IMG/VR virus record: IMGVR_UViG_3300032222_000317
Coordinates: 1 to 40,965 of that record
From: a virus
Length of the DNA: 40,965 nucleotides
Reading direction: 5' to 3' (one strand)
Shown here: positions 24,549 through 33,597 of the stretch, one piece after another
How positions within the stretch are numbered: the first letter of the stretch is position 1
Layout of the letters: every line of letters starts with the position of its first letter
Position numbers and translations under genes: made by a program
Notes under the pieces: model-generated
What the model saw: the letters and a program-made list of their open reading frames with translations, nothing else
Databases searched by the model: none
What the model was told of the DNA's origin: nothing

Positions 24549-26291
24549 TTATGCCATTAAGTCGCCGTAAACGACCCATGTATTTGCTGCTCTCTTGAAT
24601 AAAGTTGCAGAAGACCATTGGGTTCTTAACTTTAATCCTGGAGTTGCGTTAACTGTAGTTCCGCTTTCTCCTGCAATTGTAACTTGTCCAGTTGATGTCT
24701 GTAGAATATCTAGAGATGTTCCTACTGGGAAGTTTAGTGTTGCATCTGTTGGAATTGTTAGTGTAACTCCAGAAGAAGAAGATATTTCAATCAAATTATC
24801 TCTTTCTGTAAGTGCTGAAAGTGTGTAGCTTGCTGTCTTTTGAACAATTGGAGTCCGTGAAACTACGCCTTCCTTTGTCTGAGTTCCATCTGTAAATACA
24901 ACTCCTGCTGCTGTAATATTATTTAGCGCTAGGTCATCTAGTGATCCTTCACCAAATGCTACAGTTGTTGAAGGTTCTGTTGAAACACCCTTAAATAACT
25001 TCCATTTAGCATCTGATACATCTCTTACGATACCAGCATGCTTTGCTGCTCCATCGTTATAAGCAACCACAATACCAAGGTCAACTGTGTTTGCTGCATT
25101 TTGATGAGCAAGTTGAACCATGTTGTCTTCAATTGTGATAGATGTTGCTGATGCTGAGAAGTTAGTACCATTTACAGTAAAATCACCGTCTACTACTAAG
25201 TTTCCGTCAACTTCCATATTTCCAGTAAATGTCTGATTTGCAGCATTTACATAAGCTAGGTTTGCTGTATCAGAAATTCCATGAATGCTTGTTGTATCTG
25301 ATGCATGTGAAGATAGATCTGAAGATGAAGCCTTTGAATTAATTTGAGTTTGAATCGCAGATGTTACTCCATCAAGATATCCGATTTCTGTATCTGAAAC
25401 TCCAGTTACTTTATCTTGCTTTAGAGCAAGTCCGCTATTTACATCTGCAGTAAGTGCTAAAGCTGCTGTGTCTGAAATACCGTGTACGTTTGTTGTATCT
25501 GAAGAGTGGTTTGATAAATTAGTTGCTGCTGTATTTCCTGCAGTTGTTGCATATCCTTGTGCAGCTGTATCAAGTGTTGAAATTTCTGAATCTACATAAT
25601 CAATTGTTGCAAGATCTGCTGTATCGGCAATTCCATGGATATTTGTTGTATCCTGTGCGTGTGTTGAAACTGCTGTGTCTACGTAGCTAAATGTTGCAAG
25701 TGCTGTCATATCTGCAACGCCGTGAATATTTGTAGTTGTACCTTCGTGTGTAAAAATACCAGCTACTGTTTGCTGTTGTAGATCATCGACATACTTTTTT
25801 GTAGAAGCATCAAAATTTGTTGTTGGTGTTGCAAGACCTGTAATCTTGTTATTACCCATTGCAATTGCGCCAGACATTGTTCCGCCTGCTAATGCTAGTT
25901 TAGTAGCTATGCTATTTGATACTGTTGTAAAGAATGTTGCATCGTCATTTACTGCGGCTGCAATCTCATTTAATGTATCTAATACTCCTGGAGCGCCATC
26001 AATTATGTTGCCTAATTGGCTAAATGGCACGTTACCTGTTGAATCAAGAGATGCAACACCGTTTGCTGCTCCTCTATCTGCTGCAAGAATATAGTCGTCA
26101 AGACTATCTCCAAGGCCTGACTCTGTTACGTTAATATATGGAAGACTTGTCCATGCTGTTGCTGTTTCAGCACCAACTTTCATTTTGCCTGTGTCTGTTT
26201 CAAGACCAAGCTCTCCTGGTGCTAAATCTGGATCTACAGAAGTCCAATCTGCTGCTAGACCTCTACGAATTTGAATTCTTACTGTTGACAT
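24549..26291 (-). CDS. Tail fibre with Mtd-N-like start and phage tail repeats
   Basis: 580 residues. Residues 1-52 (STVRIQIRRGLAADWTSVDP, LAPGELGLETDTGKMKVG) match the Mtd N-terminal domain used by tropism determinants. The middle contains four repeats of the kind SSDTTNVHGISDTAALA (spaced by 30-40 residues), like the phage tail repeat family. [21 protein letters not shown] module is shared with the proteins at 26777 and 29459. The C-terminus has FTVNGTNFSASATSITIEDN and a beta-rich end that would form the receptor-binding tip. No reverse transcriptase or template repeat accompanies it, so it does not appear to be a DGR target. Its own promoter precedes it. Confidence 0.82.
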   Translation of the reverse strand: MSTVRIQIRRGLAADWTSVDPDLAPGELGLETDTGKMKVGAETATAWTSLPYINVTESGLGDSLDDYILAADRGAANGVASLDSTGNVPFSQLGNIIDGAPGVLDTLNEIAAAVNDDATFFTTVSNSIATKLALAGGTMSGAIAMGNNKITGLATPTTNFDASTKKYVDDLQQQTVAGIFTHEGTTTNIHGVADMTALATFSYVDTAVSTHAQDTTNIHGIADTADLATIDYVDSEISTLDTAAQGYATTAGNTAATNLSNHSSDTTNVHGISDTAALALTADVNSGLALKQDKVTGVSDTEIGYLDGVTSAIQTQINSKASSSDLSSHASDTTSIHGISDTANLAYVNAANQTFTGNMEVDGNLVVDGDFTVNGTNFSASATSITIEDNMVQLAHQNAANTVDLGIVVAYNDGAAKHAGIVRDVSDAKWKLFKGVSTEPSTTVAFGEGSLDDLALNNITAAGVVFTDGTQTKEGVVSRTPIVQKTASYTLSALTERDNLIEISSSSGVTLTIPTDATLNFPVGTSLDILQTSTGQVTIAGESGTTVNATPGLKLRTQWSSATLFKRAANTWVVYGDLMA

Positions 26292-26324
26292 TGTGCCACC
26301 CCTAAATTATTGAATATATTTGAA

Positions 26325-26353
26325 ATTATAGCATTTGATTCATACAAAAACAA
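26325..26353 (-). promoter_or_regulatory. Promoter TTGTTT-N17-TGC-TATAAT for the Mtd-N fibre gene
   Basis: Minus strand reads TTGTTT, 17 nt ending in TGC, then TATAAT. The first base of the transcript would fall near 26318, leaving a leader of about 27 nt with GGGGTGG before the ATG. It is the clearest non-coding promoter in the fibre block. Confidence 0.6.
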
Positions 26354-26355
26354 CA

Positions 26356-26712
26356 TTATGAAATTACCCCAGAATCAAAGGTAATATCAAAGTTTGTAGT
26401 TGATGGAGATCCACCACTTGCAAATTTAGTTGCTGTTGTATTTATACCATTAGCCTGAACGGTATAAATAGGTTGACCATTATAGTCAATTGCTAACCCA
26501 ATATCCATAAAGCTGATATCTCCAGATGTATCTGGTATATCAGCCGTAAAAGCAATTGGGCTCCATACATTGTTTATTTGAATTTCTAATTTATTTGAGC
26601 TTGAATTAAATCTAAGGGCGTTAGCTCCAAGAACCACTGGCGAATCAAAGGTCGCTGTTCCTGCTACGTCAAGTCCGTTTTTGACTCTAAAATTTTTATT
26701 TGTTGTTGCCAT
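26356..26712 (-). CDS. Small fibre-associated protein
   Basis: 118 residues. It opens MATTNKNFRVKNGLDVAGTA, the same 'NFRxKxGLxVxGxxxF' opening as the protein at 26777, and continues with LRFNSSSNKLEIQINNVWSP, a short beta-solenoid-like strand pair common in phage fibre subunits. It ends with a beta segment (NFDITFDSGVIS). A role as fibre subunit, collar or attachment point is likely by context. The AGGGGAT element and 12 nt precede the start. Confidence 0.6.
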   Translation of the reverse strand: MATTNKNFRVKNGLDVAGTATFDSPVVLGANALRFNSSSNKLEIQINNVWSPIAFTADIPDTSGDISFMDIGLAIDYNGQPIYTVQANGINTTATKFASGGSPSTTNFDITFDSGVIS

Positions 26713-26776
26713 TTAAGTTCACATATCCCCTAATTGTTTTTTGGGGTTTTGAAAGGACCCCTTACCTTTTATTTAA

Positions 26777-28009
26777 TTATTTAAGAAGTGTTCCAGTTAT
26801 TTTGATTGTTGAATCATTTACTGGGTTAACTCTTACTCTTACGTTTGAACCAGAGATGTCTGCTGTAATTGTTCCTCTTGATCCATTAGTTCCAACAATT
26901 GCATACTCTGTAATTGCTATGTTATCTGATGAATCTAGTGTTACTAGAATTTCTGACATTTCGTTGTCTGTTCCGTTATCAATTTTAACTAGGAACTTAC
27001 CTGACTTATAGTCAGCCTTTGCCCACTCGTAAGCAGTTACTACAACTGATCCAAGTGATGTAGAGGAGGCTGCGATTTGCTTAGCCTGATCATTTACATT
27101 AAGTACTGTAAATGCTGTAGTTCCGTCTTTAAGGTCATCTACAAGACCTGCTGCTGTTCCAGCGGCATCGTAGTTTCCTGCCAAGCCATCTGCGTAATCT
27201 TCTGCGTCAGATAGTGCTTGAGCTGCTGCGCCGTATGCATCGTATGTATTTGATGTTACGGAAATGTTGTTTGAGCCATCAATTGTAATTCCAGTTGAGG
27301 CTGTAAGTGTTGCTTGCTTTCCAGAAAGTGCGGTTGTAATTGTTGTTGCATAGTTTGCATCATCATTAATAGCCGCTGCAATTTCATTTAATGTATCAAG
27401 TAGGCCTGGGGCACCATCTACAAGGTTATCAATTGCTGTTCCAACATATGTCTCTGTTGCATATCCTGAAAGATCTGCTGACTTAAGATAGCCATAGCCA
27501 TCGATTGTTGTATCAAGGTTTGCTGTTGTTGTGTAAGAACCAAGCGCTGTGTCTGTATAGCTATTAGCATTAGTTTCTGCTGTTGAAGCTGCACCAGCTG
27601 GATCATAATTAGAAGCAAGACCATCTGCATAATCTTCTGCATTTGATTGAGCTGTTGAAGCTGCACCGTATGCGTCGTATGCTGCTGAGGTTGCATCCAA
27701 AGCTCTCTGGTTTGTAAAGTATTGATTACTTGCACCCTCTTCAATATCGTCTGTATCTAGACCATTGATTGCGGTTGTAATATCTCCACTTCTTGCTAAA
27801 TCTGAAGATCCGTTGATTGTAAGGTTTCCTGAACCATCTACTGCAAAGTCAGATGATACGGATTTTACAAGGGTAGCACCACCAACAAGATTCAGGATGT
27901 ATGTATCTCCACCTGTTTCTGTAAGGATATTTTGACCATTGATTGTACCTGTTGAGCCTTCAACTATAAGGCCGCTTTTAATTCTAAAGTTTTTTACTAC
28001 TGTTGCCAT
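26777..28009 (-). CDS. Tail fibre protein with [20 protein letters not shown] module
   Basis: 410 residues. The N-terminus (KNFRIKSGLIVEGSTGTING) matches the previous gene. Residues 90-190 have many Ala-rich short repeats (SAAYDAYGAASTAQSNAEDY, then SNYDPAGAASTAETN), like coiled-coil or trimeric fibre shafts. [21 protein letters not shown] module (about 200-220) and a C-terminal beta-rich domain (YEWAKADYKSGKFLVKIDNG, VRVRVNPVNDSTIKITG) follow. Almost the same last-domain type appears at 28027. The organisation is that of a trimeric phage fibre. The recurrence of modules suggests domain shuffling among these genes. Confidence 0.78.
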   Translation of the reverse strand: MATVVKNFRIKSGLIVEGSTGTINGQNILTETGGDTYILNLVGGATLVKSVSSDFAVDGSGNLTINGSSDLARSGDITTAINGLDTDDIEEGASNQYFTNQRALDATSAAYDAYGAASTAQSNAEDYADGLASNYDPAGAASTAETNANSYTDTALGSYTTTANLDTTIDGYGYLKSADLSGYATETYVGTAIDNLVDGAPGLLDTLNEIAAAINDDANYATTITTALSGKQATLTASTGITIDGSNNISVTSNTYDAYGAAAQALSDAEDYADGLAGNYDAAGTAAGLVDDLKDGTTAFTVLNVNDQAKQIAASSTSLGSVVVTAYEWAKADYKSGKFLVKIDNGTDNEMSEILVTLDSSDNIAITEYAIVGTNGSRGTITADISGSNVRVRVNPVNDSTIKITGTLLK

Positions 28010-28026
28010 TTATATCTCCTATCGCC

Positions 28027-29109
28027 TTAAATCTTTAAGGCGGTTCTGTAATATCTTGCGGTTACAGATCCACTTATTGGTGTTACGTTTAAGCTAATTA
28101 TACCTGAATTTTCTTCAAAAGTAACATTTGCTAAAGAATTTTCAGTGTTAGAAATAACGTTAGATTCTGATATGTTAACGTTAGTTCCATCATTAAGAAT
28201 CAGAATATCTGAAGTAACGTATTCGCTACCTTTAGAAATCTGAAGTTTATATTGAACTGTTCTATACAGTGTTTTTGAAAACTCATCAACTGCTGTTTTG
28301 TTTTCAATTCCATTTACTGTTAGATCATTGTTGCCAGATAAACCTAGCTTTGTGTTTATTAGGGCTACATCTTCATCTTTGGCATATGTTAAATCTAAAT
28401 TGATATTTTGCCAAGTACCTGTTGTAGAATTATACTGTAAAAAGTCTCCATTTTGAGGATTTGTTATAGCTACATTGTGAAGCTCTTCAATCTCAAAACC
28501 GTTTTGTATTTTGACAAACATTGAACCAGTCTGTGCCTGGTTTCCACGAATGACTATACCTAAAAATACTAAATGTGATGGGGCTGACGGTTTATTTGCT
28601 AAACCAAACAGCATGTTGCCGCTTGTTCCTAGCCATACAGGGTCTCCATCGCTTGCTCCAGATGTGTTTATACCTTGAAGGATTCCTTCTGTTACAACTT
28701 CTCCTTCTGCACCTGTCGCAATTGATTGTCTTGTTATTCCAAATGTTTTGCTTGATGTAGACTCTCCAGCATTTGATGCTAAAGATATTCTGAGTTTTCC
28801 TGAAGCTCCTACTGCGCCACTTACATATACTGCTTTTCCTTTTGCAATTGTAGAACCTGTATTATTACTTACAGTTTCATAAATTAATTTAGCTTCAGTG
28901 CTTGGTGGGGCTACTTCTAATGCATTTAATCTATAATCTAAAGATGTTGCATCTGTCGACCCATCTACACCGACTTTTGTTTGAAGTGCCTCAATGGCAT
29001 CATTTGTATTCGCATGCTGTTGAGCATGACCCGCTAAGCTATCTGTGCCCGCTGGATTTGTAAGATTGTCTAATGTTTCTGGGAAATTAGTTGACAACTG
29101 TTCCACCAT
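28027..29109 (-). CDS. Tail fibre / virion surface protein
   Basis: 360 residues from ATG 29109, which overlaps the upstream gene by 23 nt. A trimeric-fibre start (LAGHAQQHANTNDAIEALQT, QAMN-like heptads) leads to LIYETVSNNTGSTIAKGKAV and GNMLFGLANKPSAPSHLVFL, a beta-solenoid style domain often seen in phage tail fibres. The last 90 residues resemble those of the protein at 26777 (YKLQISKGSEYVTSDILILN, ISLNVTPISGSVTARYYRTA). Probably a receptor-binding or shaft subunit. Confidence 0.72.
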   Translation of the reverse strand: MVEQLSTNFPETLDNLTNPAGTDSLAGHAQQHANTNDAIEALQTKVGVDGSTDATSLDYRLNALEVAPPSTEAKLIYETVSNNTGSTIAKGKAVYVSGAVGASGKLRISLASNAGESTSSKTFGITRQSIATGAEGEVVTEGILQGINTSGASDGDPVWLGTSGNMLFGLANKPSAPSHLVFLGIVIRGNQAQTGSMFVKIQNGFEIEELHNVAITNPQNGDFLQYNSTTGTWQNINLDLTYAKDEDVALINTKLGLSGNNDLTVNGIENKTAVDEFSKTLYRTVQYKLQISKGSEYVTSDILILNDGTNVNISESNVISNTENSLANVTFEENSGIISLNVTPISGSVTARYYRTALKI

Positions 29110-29455
29110 CCAATAAAGAAAGATTTGATGAACTTGGATCTGTCACATTATCTTGTGGAGTTCCACCATCAAGTCCAATTATAACAGGAATTTCTTCTTC
29201 AGGTGTATTATCTTGATTAATTTCTTTAAACGTAATTGGGTTTTCAACATCAATGGTGTGAACATCTCCATCGTATGTGTGAGTGTGAAGATAGAACGGT
29301 GCTGGATCATCATTTTTTGCTAACGTAATCCAAGTTAAACCGTTATGAATCTTTAAGGCTTTTTCAGTTGTGTTAAAAAACACATCGCCAACTGATCCTG
29401 AAGGATCGGTGGCTAGTGTAGTTAAACTAAGTAAAGACTTAAATTTCCTTGACAT
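29087..29455 (-). CDS. Small fibre-linker-like protein
   Basis: 122 residues: SGSVGDVFFNTTEKALKIHN then LTWITLAKNDDPAPFYLHTH is a short 'label and strand' unit common to phage tail-fibre attachment proteins (also seen at residues 35-80 of the 29459 protein: [18 protein letters not shown]). The C-terminal half (NQDNTPEEEIPVIIGLDGGT) is acidic. The stop overlaps the next fibre gene. Function beyond fibre assembly cannot be read. Confidence 0.55.
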   Translation of the reverse strand: MSRKFKSLLSLTTLATDPSGSVGDVFFNTTEKALKIHNGLTWITLAKNDDPAPFYLHTHTYDGDVHTIDVENPITFKEINQDNTPEEEIPVIIGLDGGTPQDNVTDPSSSNLSLLDGGTVVN

Positions 29456-29458
29456 TGT

Positions 29459-30388
29459 TTATCCAATTACTACTACTCTAAACTCATTGCTAGAAGGTGC
29501 TGAAGCAAATGAGATTGTTGCAACTGTATCTGTATTATGAACAACATCTGCAAAAACTTCTGCCTTTGTAGAATTATCATAAATTGTTACAGAAACGTCT
29601 CTGCTACCTAATCCGTGAGTTACTTGGAAAACAGTTGTGCTTCCATCTCCTATTGATGTAGCAAATTTTTGAACACCGTATGATTCAGCTACTGTAATAT
29701 TACCAGAGCCGTCAAATGTTAATCCAGTACCTAGTTTTACAGATATATTTTCGCTTGAATCAATATCAATACCATTACCAGCTGTTAGCGTGTCTTGCTT
29801 TTCTGCAATTGCATTTGTTACAGTTGTGAAATAATTTGCATCATCATTTATTGCTTCGGCAATTTCATTCAACGTATCAAGAAGCCCTGGAGCTCCGTCA
29901 ATAAGATTATTTATAGCTGTTGATGTATATGACTCGTAAGCTGTTGTGATTGCTGTTTCACGAATATCAGTATAAGCCTTAGCATCTAACTCTGCTTGAT
30001 CGGCATAAGCCTCATAAGCAGTTGTAATTGCAAGTTCACGAGCATCTGTATAATCTTTTGCATCCTGTAATGTATCCGCTAAATCTTGTGGGTTAACAGA
30101 AATTTGTATCCATGCGGTTCCATTATCCAAGAATAGTGTGCTTGTGTCTGTAGCTGCATATAGTGTGCCTGCCTTTGAAGGTGCTGGTCTATTTGCTGCT
30201 AATCCAAATTTTGTTGATCCTCCTGATATCCATGAGGTTCCGTCATAAAACTTTGTTACATTTTCTGCTGTGTTGTAGTAAATTTGACCTGCGACTGGCG
30301 AAGACGGATCGGAAGACAGGTTTTGTAATCTAGCATTAAGAATCTCATTTTTGTTAAGATCAATGCTTACTAAATATTTTCTTGCCAT
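29459..30388 (-). CDS. Tail fibre protein with helical shaft and beta tip
   Basis: 309 residues. It begins [20 protein letters not shown], then [20 protein letters not shown], the attachment-type unit. Residues 90-170 are repeated helical segments around [20 protein letters not shown] and [17 protein letters not shown]. The [20 protein letters not shown] module (about 168-190) is followed by a beta tip ([31 protein letters not shown]). It stands at the upstream half of the fibre block and may bind the tail tip. Confidence 0.75.
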   Translation of the reverse strand: MARKYLVSIDLNKNEILNARLQNLSSDPSSPVAGQIYYNTAENVTKFYDGTSWISGGSTKFGLAANRPAPSKAGTLYAATDTSTLFLDNGTAWIQISVNPQDLADTLQDAKDYTDARELAITTAYEAYADQAELDAKAYTDIRETAITTAYESYTSTAINNLIDGAPGLLDTLNEIAEAINDDANYFTTVTNAIAEKQDTLTAGNGIDIDSSENISVKLGTGLTFDGSGNITVAESYGVQKFATSIGDGSTTVFQVTHGLGSRDVSVTIYDNSTKAEVFADVVHNTDTVATISFASAPSSNEFRVVVIG

Positions 30389-30402
30389 TTTTCATTCTCC
30401 TT

Positions 30403-30855
30403 TTATGACAAATACGCTGTGCCCGAAAAGGGTTGCGCCATCGTCAGTGTTATTGTATTTAAATTATCATACTCAATTCCAGTCTCAACAACATCTCCAG
30501 TACTATCTTTGATTGTTATGTTGGGATAGAAATTTAAATCATGATTTAGTTCTACAGAATATAATCCATCTGCTGGACCTGTTACTTGTGTTAGTTCCCA
30601 CGACATGTGTTTTGAATAATCAGATGCAGCGTTATTTAATAAATAACTTTCTGCTCCTGCCCATGTAATGTTTGAAAGCTTTGGACCATAGAATCTTGTT
30701 GTGACAGTGTCATAATAAAAATCTCCTTCAATGCCGAGATTATTTGCTGGAGCGCCAGTTCCGTTTAAAATAGTTTTTCCTCTAGGACCTTGTGTTCCTG
30801 TTGTTGAAACTATTAACTTATTTTGGGTTTCTCTTACTATTACTTTTTCTATCAC
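30403..30855 (-). CDS. Short collagen-like fibre protein
   Basis: 150 residues. A short Gly-X-Y stretch (TGTQGPRGKTILNGTGAP) leads into LGIEGDFYYDTVTTRFYGPK, a standard phage tail-fibre unit. The C-terminus (IEYDNLNTITLTMAQPFSGT) is a small beta domain. The collagen-like part is too short to call a triple helix. Starts near a weak ribosome site; the stop of the upstream gene overlaps the start (TGATT region). Confidence 0.65.
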   Translation of the reverse strand: MIEKVIVRETQNKLIVSTTGTQGPRGKTILNGTGAPANNLGIEGDFYYDTVTTRFYGPKLSNITWAGAESYLLNNAASDYSKHMSWELTQVTGPADGLYSVELNHDLNFYPNITIKDSTGDVVETGIEYDNLNTITLTMAQPFSGTAYLS

Positions 30856-31205
30856 TATATAGTCACCGACCTATTCAAAGTCATAAAGCCTTCCAACATC
30901 TTGATCTTGTTTGCGTTTGCATCAATGACCATAATGTCATAAGAAGATTTTGGATAAAATAGCTTATTTGTTTGAGTAGGGGTGATTGTGATATCTAATG
31001 TTCCATTTTCTTCGTCTATTACAATACCGCCAGACGGTGACGTTAAAGTAAAAGCTAATTTGCTTCCGCCTTTTGTATCACGTACTTGCATTTTTGCGAT
31101 AGCGCCAGTTAGATCGATGGGCGTAACCTCATCATCTTCTGTATATTGAAGTTGGAACTTAAAAGTAGTATTTTGATCTACTTCCCAATTTTTTTGTACT
31201 GCCAT
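30855..31205 (-). CDS. BppU-like N-terminal baseplate/fibre protein
   Basis: 116 residues. KNWEVDQNTTFKFQLQYTED, DLTGAIAKMQVRDTKGGSKL and GIVIDEENGTLDITITPTQT are the pattern of the BppU_N-type beta-sandwich found in siphovirus baseplate and fibre proteins, which anchors receptor-binding subunits. Start ATG 31205 has TAGGAG about 11 nt upstream. It is the first fibre gene after the holin terminator and thus begins the fibre unit. Confidence 0.65.
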   Translation of the reverse strand: MAVQKNWEVDQNTTFKFQLQYTEDDEVTPIDLTGAIAKMQVRDTKGGSKLAFTLTSPSGGIVIDEENGTLDITITPTQTNKLFYPKSSYDIMVIDANANKIKMLEGFMTLNRSVTI

Positions 31206-31229
31206 TTTCTAAAAATCTCCTAAATAGGA

Positions 31230-31261
31230 AAACTCCTATGCCAATTCTAGCATAGGAGTTT
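31230..31261 (-). terminator. Strong intrinsic terminator after the holin-like gene
   Basis: Perfect 12-bp stem AAACTCCTATGC/GCATAGGAGTTT around 8 nt, followed on the minus strand by TTTTCC. It divides the reductase/holin unit from the fibre unit. Confidence 0.85.
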
Positions 31262-31281
31262 CCTTAATACAGTCTACTAAA

Positions 31282-31509
31282 TTACTTAGGGGACTTAAAA
31301 CCAAACTCTTGATTGCTTGGGGAAAGAGCCTTTAAAATTACTGGGGCTACTGCTGCAATTCCGCCCATCAAAAGGTCCTTTGGATTTGTATTGCCAGTCA
31401 TATACAAAGCAATTGCTGCTGAAAGAAATGCACGGGCATATGTTCCAAGAGCTGCTAAGACTTGTTCTGTCATTGATATTACTCCATCGTTGTTTAGATC
31501 TTTTTTCAT
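31282..31509 (-). CDS. Small membrane protein, putative holin with EF-hand-like loop
   Basis: 75 residues. The N-terminus (MKKDLNNDGVISMTEQ) holds D-x-N-x-D-G-x-I-x-x-x-E, an EF-hand loop consensus. A hydrophobic Ala-rich stretch (ARAFLSAAIALYMTG, about 25-39) and a second one (LLMGGIAAVAPVILKAL, about 46-62) would form one or two membrane segments. This size and profile fit phage holins, which release the lysin, but lysin is on the other strand at 34.7 kb. Ca2+ binding is inferred from the motif only. ATG 31509 is preceded by AGGAGG. Confidence 0.55.
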   Translation of the reverse strand: MKKDLNNDGVISMTEQVLAALGTYARAFLSAAIALYMTGNTNPKDLLMGGIAAVAPVILKALSPSNQEFGFKSPK

Positions 31510-31535
31510 GAGATCCTCCTATTTCTGAGCTCGGT

Positions 31536-31562
31536 GCCCAGGAATTTTGGGCGTTAGCCCAA
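31536..31562 (-). promoter_or_regulatory. Competing hairpins in the holin mRNA leader
   Basis: Directly after the predicted start point, the minus-strand RNA can form TTGGGC-TAAC-GCCCAA (31547-31562). A later GCCCA (31536-31540) could instead pair with TGGGC (31548-31552), so two mutually exclusive folds exist. They lie 27 nt before the holin-like start and could control its expression. Confidence 0.4.
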
Positions 31563-31570
31563 TACTATAC

Positions 31571-31599
31571 ATTATACTACTAAGCTGAGATATCTACAA
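31571..31599 (-). promoter_or_regulatory. Promoter TTGTAG-N17-TATAAT for the holin-like gene
   Basis: Minus strand reads TTGTAG, 17 nt, TATAAT within the last codons and stop region of the reductase. The start point near 31564 leaves a structured leader of about 55 nt. This allows the holin to be made apart from the reductase. Confidence 0.5.
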
Positions 31600-33514
31600 T
31601 CTCGCAATTTCCGTCTGAGGTACAAGCTAGAGTTTGCATTCCTGTTGTGCCGTCTTCTGTTTCATAGAAAGACAAATCTTCCCATCTAATACTTTTTGGC
31701 ATTCGGTTTTCTAACTCTTGATATTCTTCTTTAGTAACTTCTTGGTATGGTGCTTGCTTATATGAATGATCTGAATGAGGCAGGAATGAGATTCCAGAAA
31801 CTTCATCAAAATGTTTATATACCCAAGCTCCTACTTCCATCCACTCATCTTCTTTTACAGATACGGTAATAGATGGCTTGTGTTCACACCAAGCACGTTG
31901 ATAAACTAACCAAATATTTAAATGTTCGATTGCTGTTAAATCATTTCTAACAATTGCGCCTTCTGGTGCCTTAACTGGAAACGAAAATACATATGTATCG
32001 TTTGGCTTCATTACATCATCTTCAACTGGTATACCAACTTCCTTTAAAAATGTAGAAATTGGATCTCCTTTTGAACCACGAACTGTGCGAATATAATATG
32101 GAGAATGCCATGCATGCATTCCTGAAGACACCCCGACCAATTGAGATACTGTTCCTGATGGCTTTACACATGTAATAGCTGCAGACTCAGGAATCCCAAT
32201 TTTCCCAGCCTCATCTTTGTTCTTTGCTCTTGCTGTTTCTCTAAGGGTCATTAGAAATGCCTCTAGTGCTACGATATCTTCTTTACCTGACATAAACCTA
32301 TGACCAAACTGTCCAGTCAAAGATACTCCTAATAGGCGTTCTTCTTCTGTATTGTCTTTCCAAATTTTACGCAAGTATTTAAAATCTGTAAGAGTAGATT
32401 GCCAAGTTCCAAGGATGGTTGCAAGTTCTACTTTACGTTCAATATCTTTCTTTGTATCGTTTTCACGTAGTACGACTTCTGAAAGGTTACAAAACTGGTA
32501 AGGACGTAGAATAATTTCTGAACACGGGTTAGTTCCATAGTGTATATCTGGATCTCTTCTTCCGTATTTGGCTGCTTGGGCTTGAGCTGCGGCCACATTG
32601 TATATACCTCGTTCTCCTGATTTTGAATCATAAAGATTTTTCCATTCTGCTATAAATTGTTCCATCTCTGGTTTGCGTGAATAAGCAACAGAGTTATTTG
32701 AAAGTGCACGTTGTGTATTATTTTCCCACCAATTACCAGATTTTGCTGAAGCCATTTCGATATCATTTATGTTAGAAAGAGAAATCATAGCAGAACGTCT
32801 TACTCCGCCAACTACAACAATTTCACCAATCTTACACATAATGTCATGTGCTTCAATTGGCTTTAATTGACGACCTGCTGCATTTTTAAATTTTGCAATT
32901 GTAAAATCAAAAAGATTGACAAGTGGTTGTGGACCTGATGATCTTCCGCCCATGGTTTTAAGTCTTGCTCCTGATGGTCTTACTTTTGAAACATCGATTG
33001 CTGGAATGTGTCCTGTCCAAAGAAGTGCAAGAAGTTCACGGTAAGCTTTGGCCCAACCTTGTTTAGAATCTTCTACAACAATAATGGTATCTGATTTTTC
33101 AAGAGATTCTGGGACGGAAGGAAGCTTGTTAACATACTTATATTCAACAGAGAATCCAACACCAGTACCGCACATTAGGATATACATTGTTTCATCAAAT
33201 GATCTTGGGTTATCTACTGGAACAAAAGAACAATTGTAACCAGCTACATGATCTCTTTCTAGTGCTGCTCCAGCAGTCATAAGGGATCTCATTGATGGCA
33301 TAACATTTCTATCAAGAACGGCTTGCTTTAATTCTTCAACTATTTTTGATGAAGGTTCGTAAGAGTATTCTTTAAATAAGTGATCTAGAATAAAAACAAA
33401 ATATCTGTCTACAGTCTCTTTCCAAGTTTCACGTCGATTTTCTTCTGGTATCCATCTTGCATAACGTGATAATGCAATAAAGTTTTCATACGGGTTTTCA
33501 ATTTTAGATGACAT
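31580..33514 (-). CDS. rtpR: Adenosylcobalamin-dependent ribonucleoside-triphosphate reductase (class II)
   Basis: 644 residues, monomeric RTPR/NrdJ type. It makes dNTPs from NTPs for phage DNA synthesis. Key residues visible: Cys95 (GYNCSFV), NPCSEI with the thiyl radical Cys331 and Glu333, Cys342 (FCNLSEV), CGTGVGF, and the C-terminal redox pair Cys631/Cys637 (LACTSDGNC). GVRRSAMISL and PSGTVSQLVG are also typical. Length is shorter than the Lactobacillus enzyme (about 740), mostly in the N-terminal regulatory part. No B12-riboswitch fits in the short leader. AAAGG precedes ATG 33514. The use of host-supplied B12 is inferred from class II chemistry. Confidence 0.93.
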   Translation of the reverse strand: MSSKIENPYENFIALSRYARWIPEENRRETWKETVDRYFVFILDHLFKEYSYEPSSKIVEELKQAVLDRNVMPSMRSLMTAGAALERDHVAGYNCSFVPVDNPRSFDETMYILMCGTGVGFSVEYKYVNKLPSVPESLEKSDTIIVVEDSKQGWAKAYRELLALLWTGHIPAIDVSKVRPSGARLKTMGGRSSGPQPLVNLFDFTIAKFKNAAGRQLKPIEAHDIMCKIGEIVVVGGVRRSAMISLSNINDIEMASAKSGNWWENNTQRALSNNSVAYSRKPEMEQFIAEWKNLYDSKSGERGIYNVAAAQAQAAKYGRRDPDIHYGTNPCSEIILRPYQFCNLSEVVLRENDTKKDIERKVELATILGTWQSTLTDFKYLRKIWKDNTEEERLLGVSLTGQFGHRFMSGKEDIVALEAFLMTLRETARAKNKDEAGKIGIPESAAITCVKPSGTVSQLVGVSSGMHAWHSPYYIRTVRGSKGDPISTFLKEVGIPVEDDVMKPNDTYVFSFPVKAPEGAIVRNDLTAIEHLNIWLVYQRAWCEHKPSITVSVKEDEWMEVGAWVYKHFDEVSGISFLPHSDHSYKQAPYQEVTKEEYQELENRMPKSIRWEDLSFYETEDGTTGMQTLACTSDGNCEIVDISA

Positions 33515-33597
33515 ATAGACCTTTTTCTCCGCCCTGCGGTTAATTAATTTTTAAGTGAGAGTATAGTGTATCAAACTTTTTTTATAGAGGGAAGGCC

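Noticed and set aside
26730-26760. GGGG/CCCC hairpin between 26712 and 26777
   Set aside because: On the minus strand it is followed by A-rich rather than U-rich sequence, so it is not a convincing terminator.
27418-27744. Gln/Met-rich 108-residue frame
   Set aside because: Shadow of the Ala-rich fibre shaft in another frame; no ribosome site and no context.
24549-31205. Diversity-generating retroelement acting on fibre genes
   Set aside because: Mtd-type N-terminus is present, but no reverse transcriptase, template repeat or A-biased variable repeat was seen in the window.
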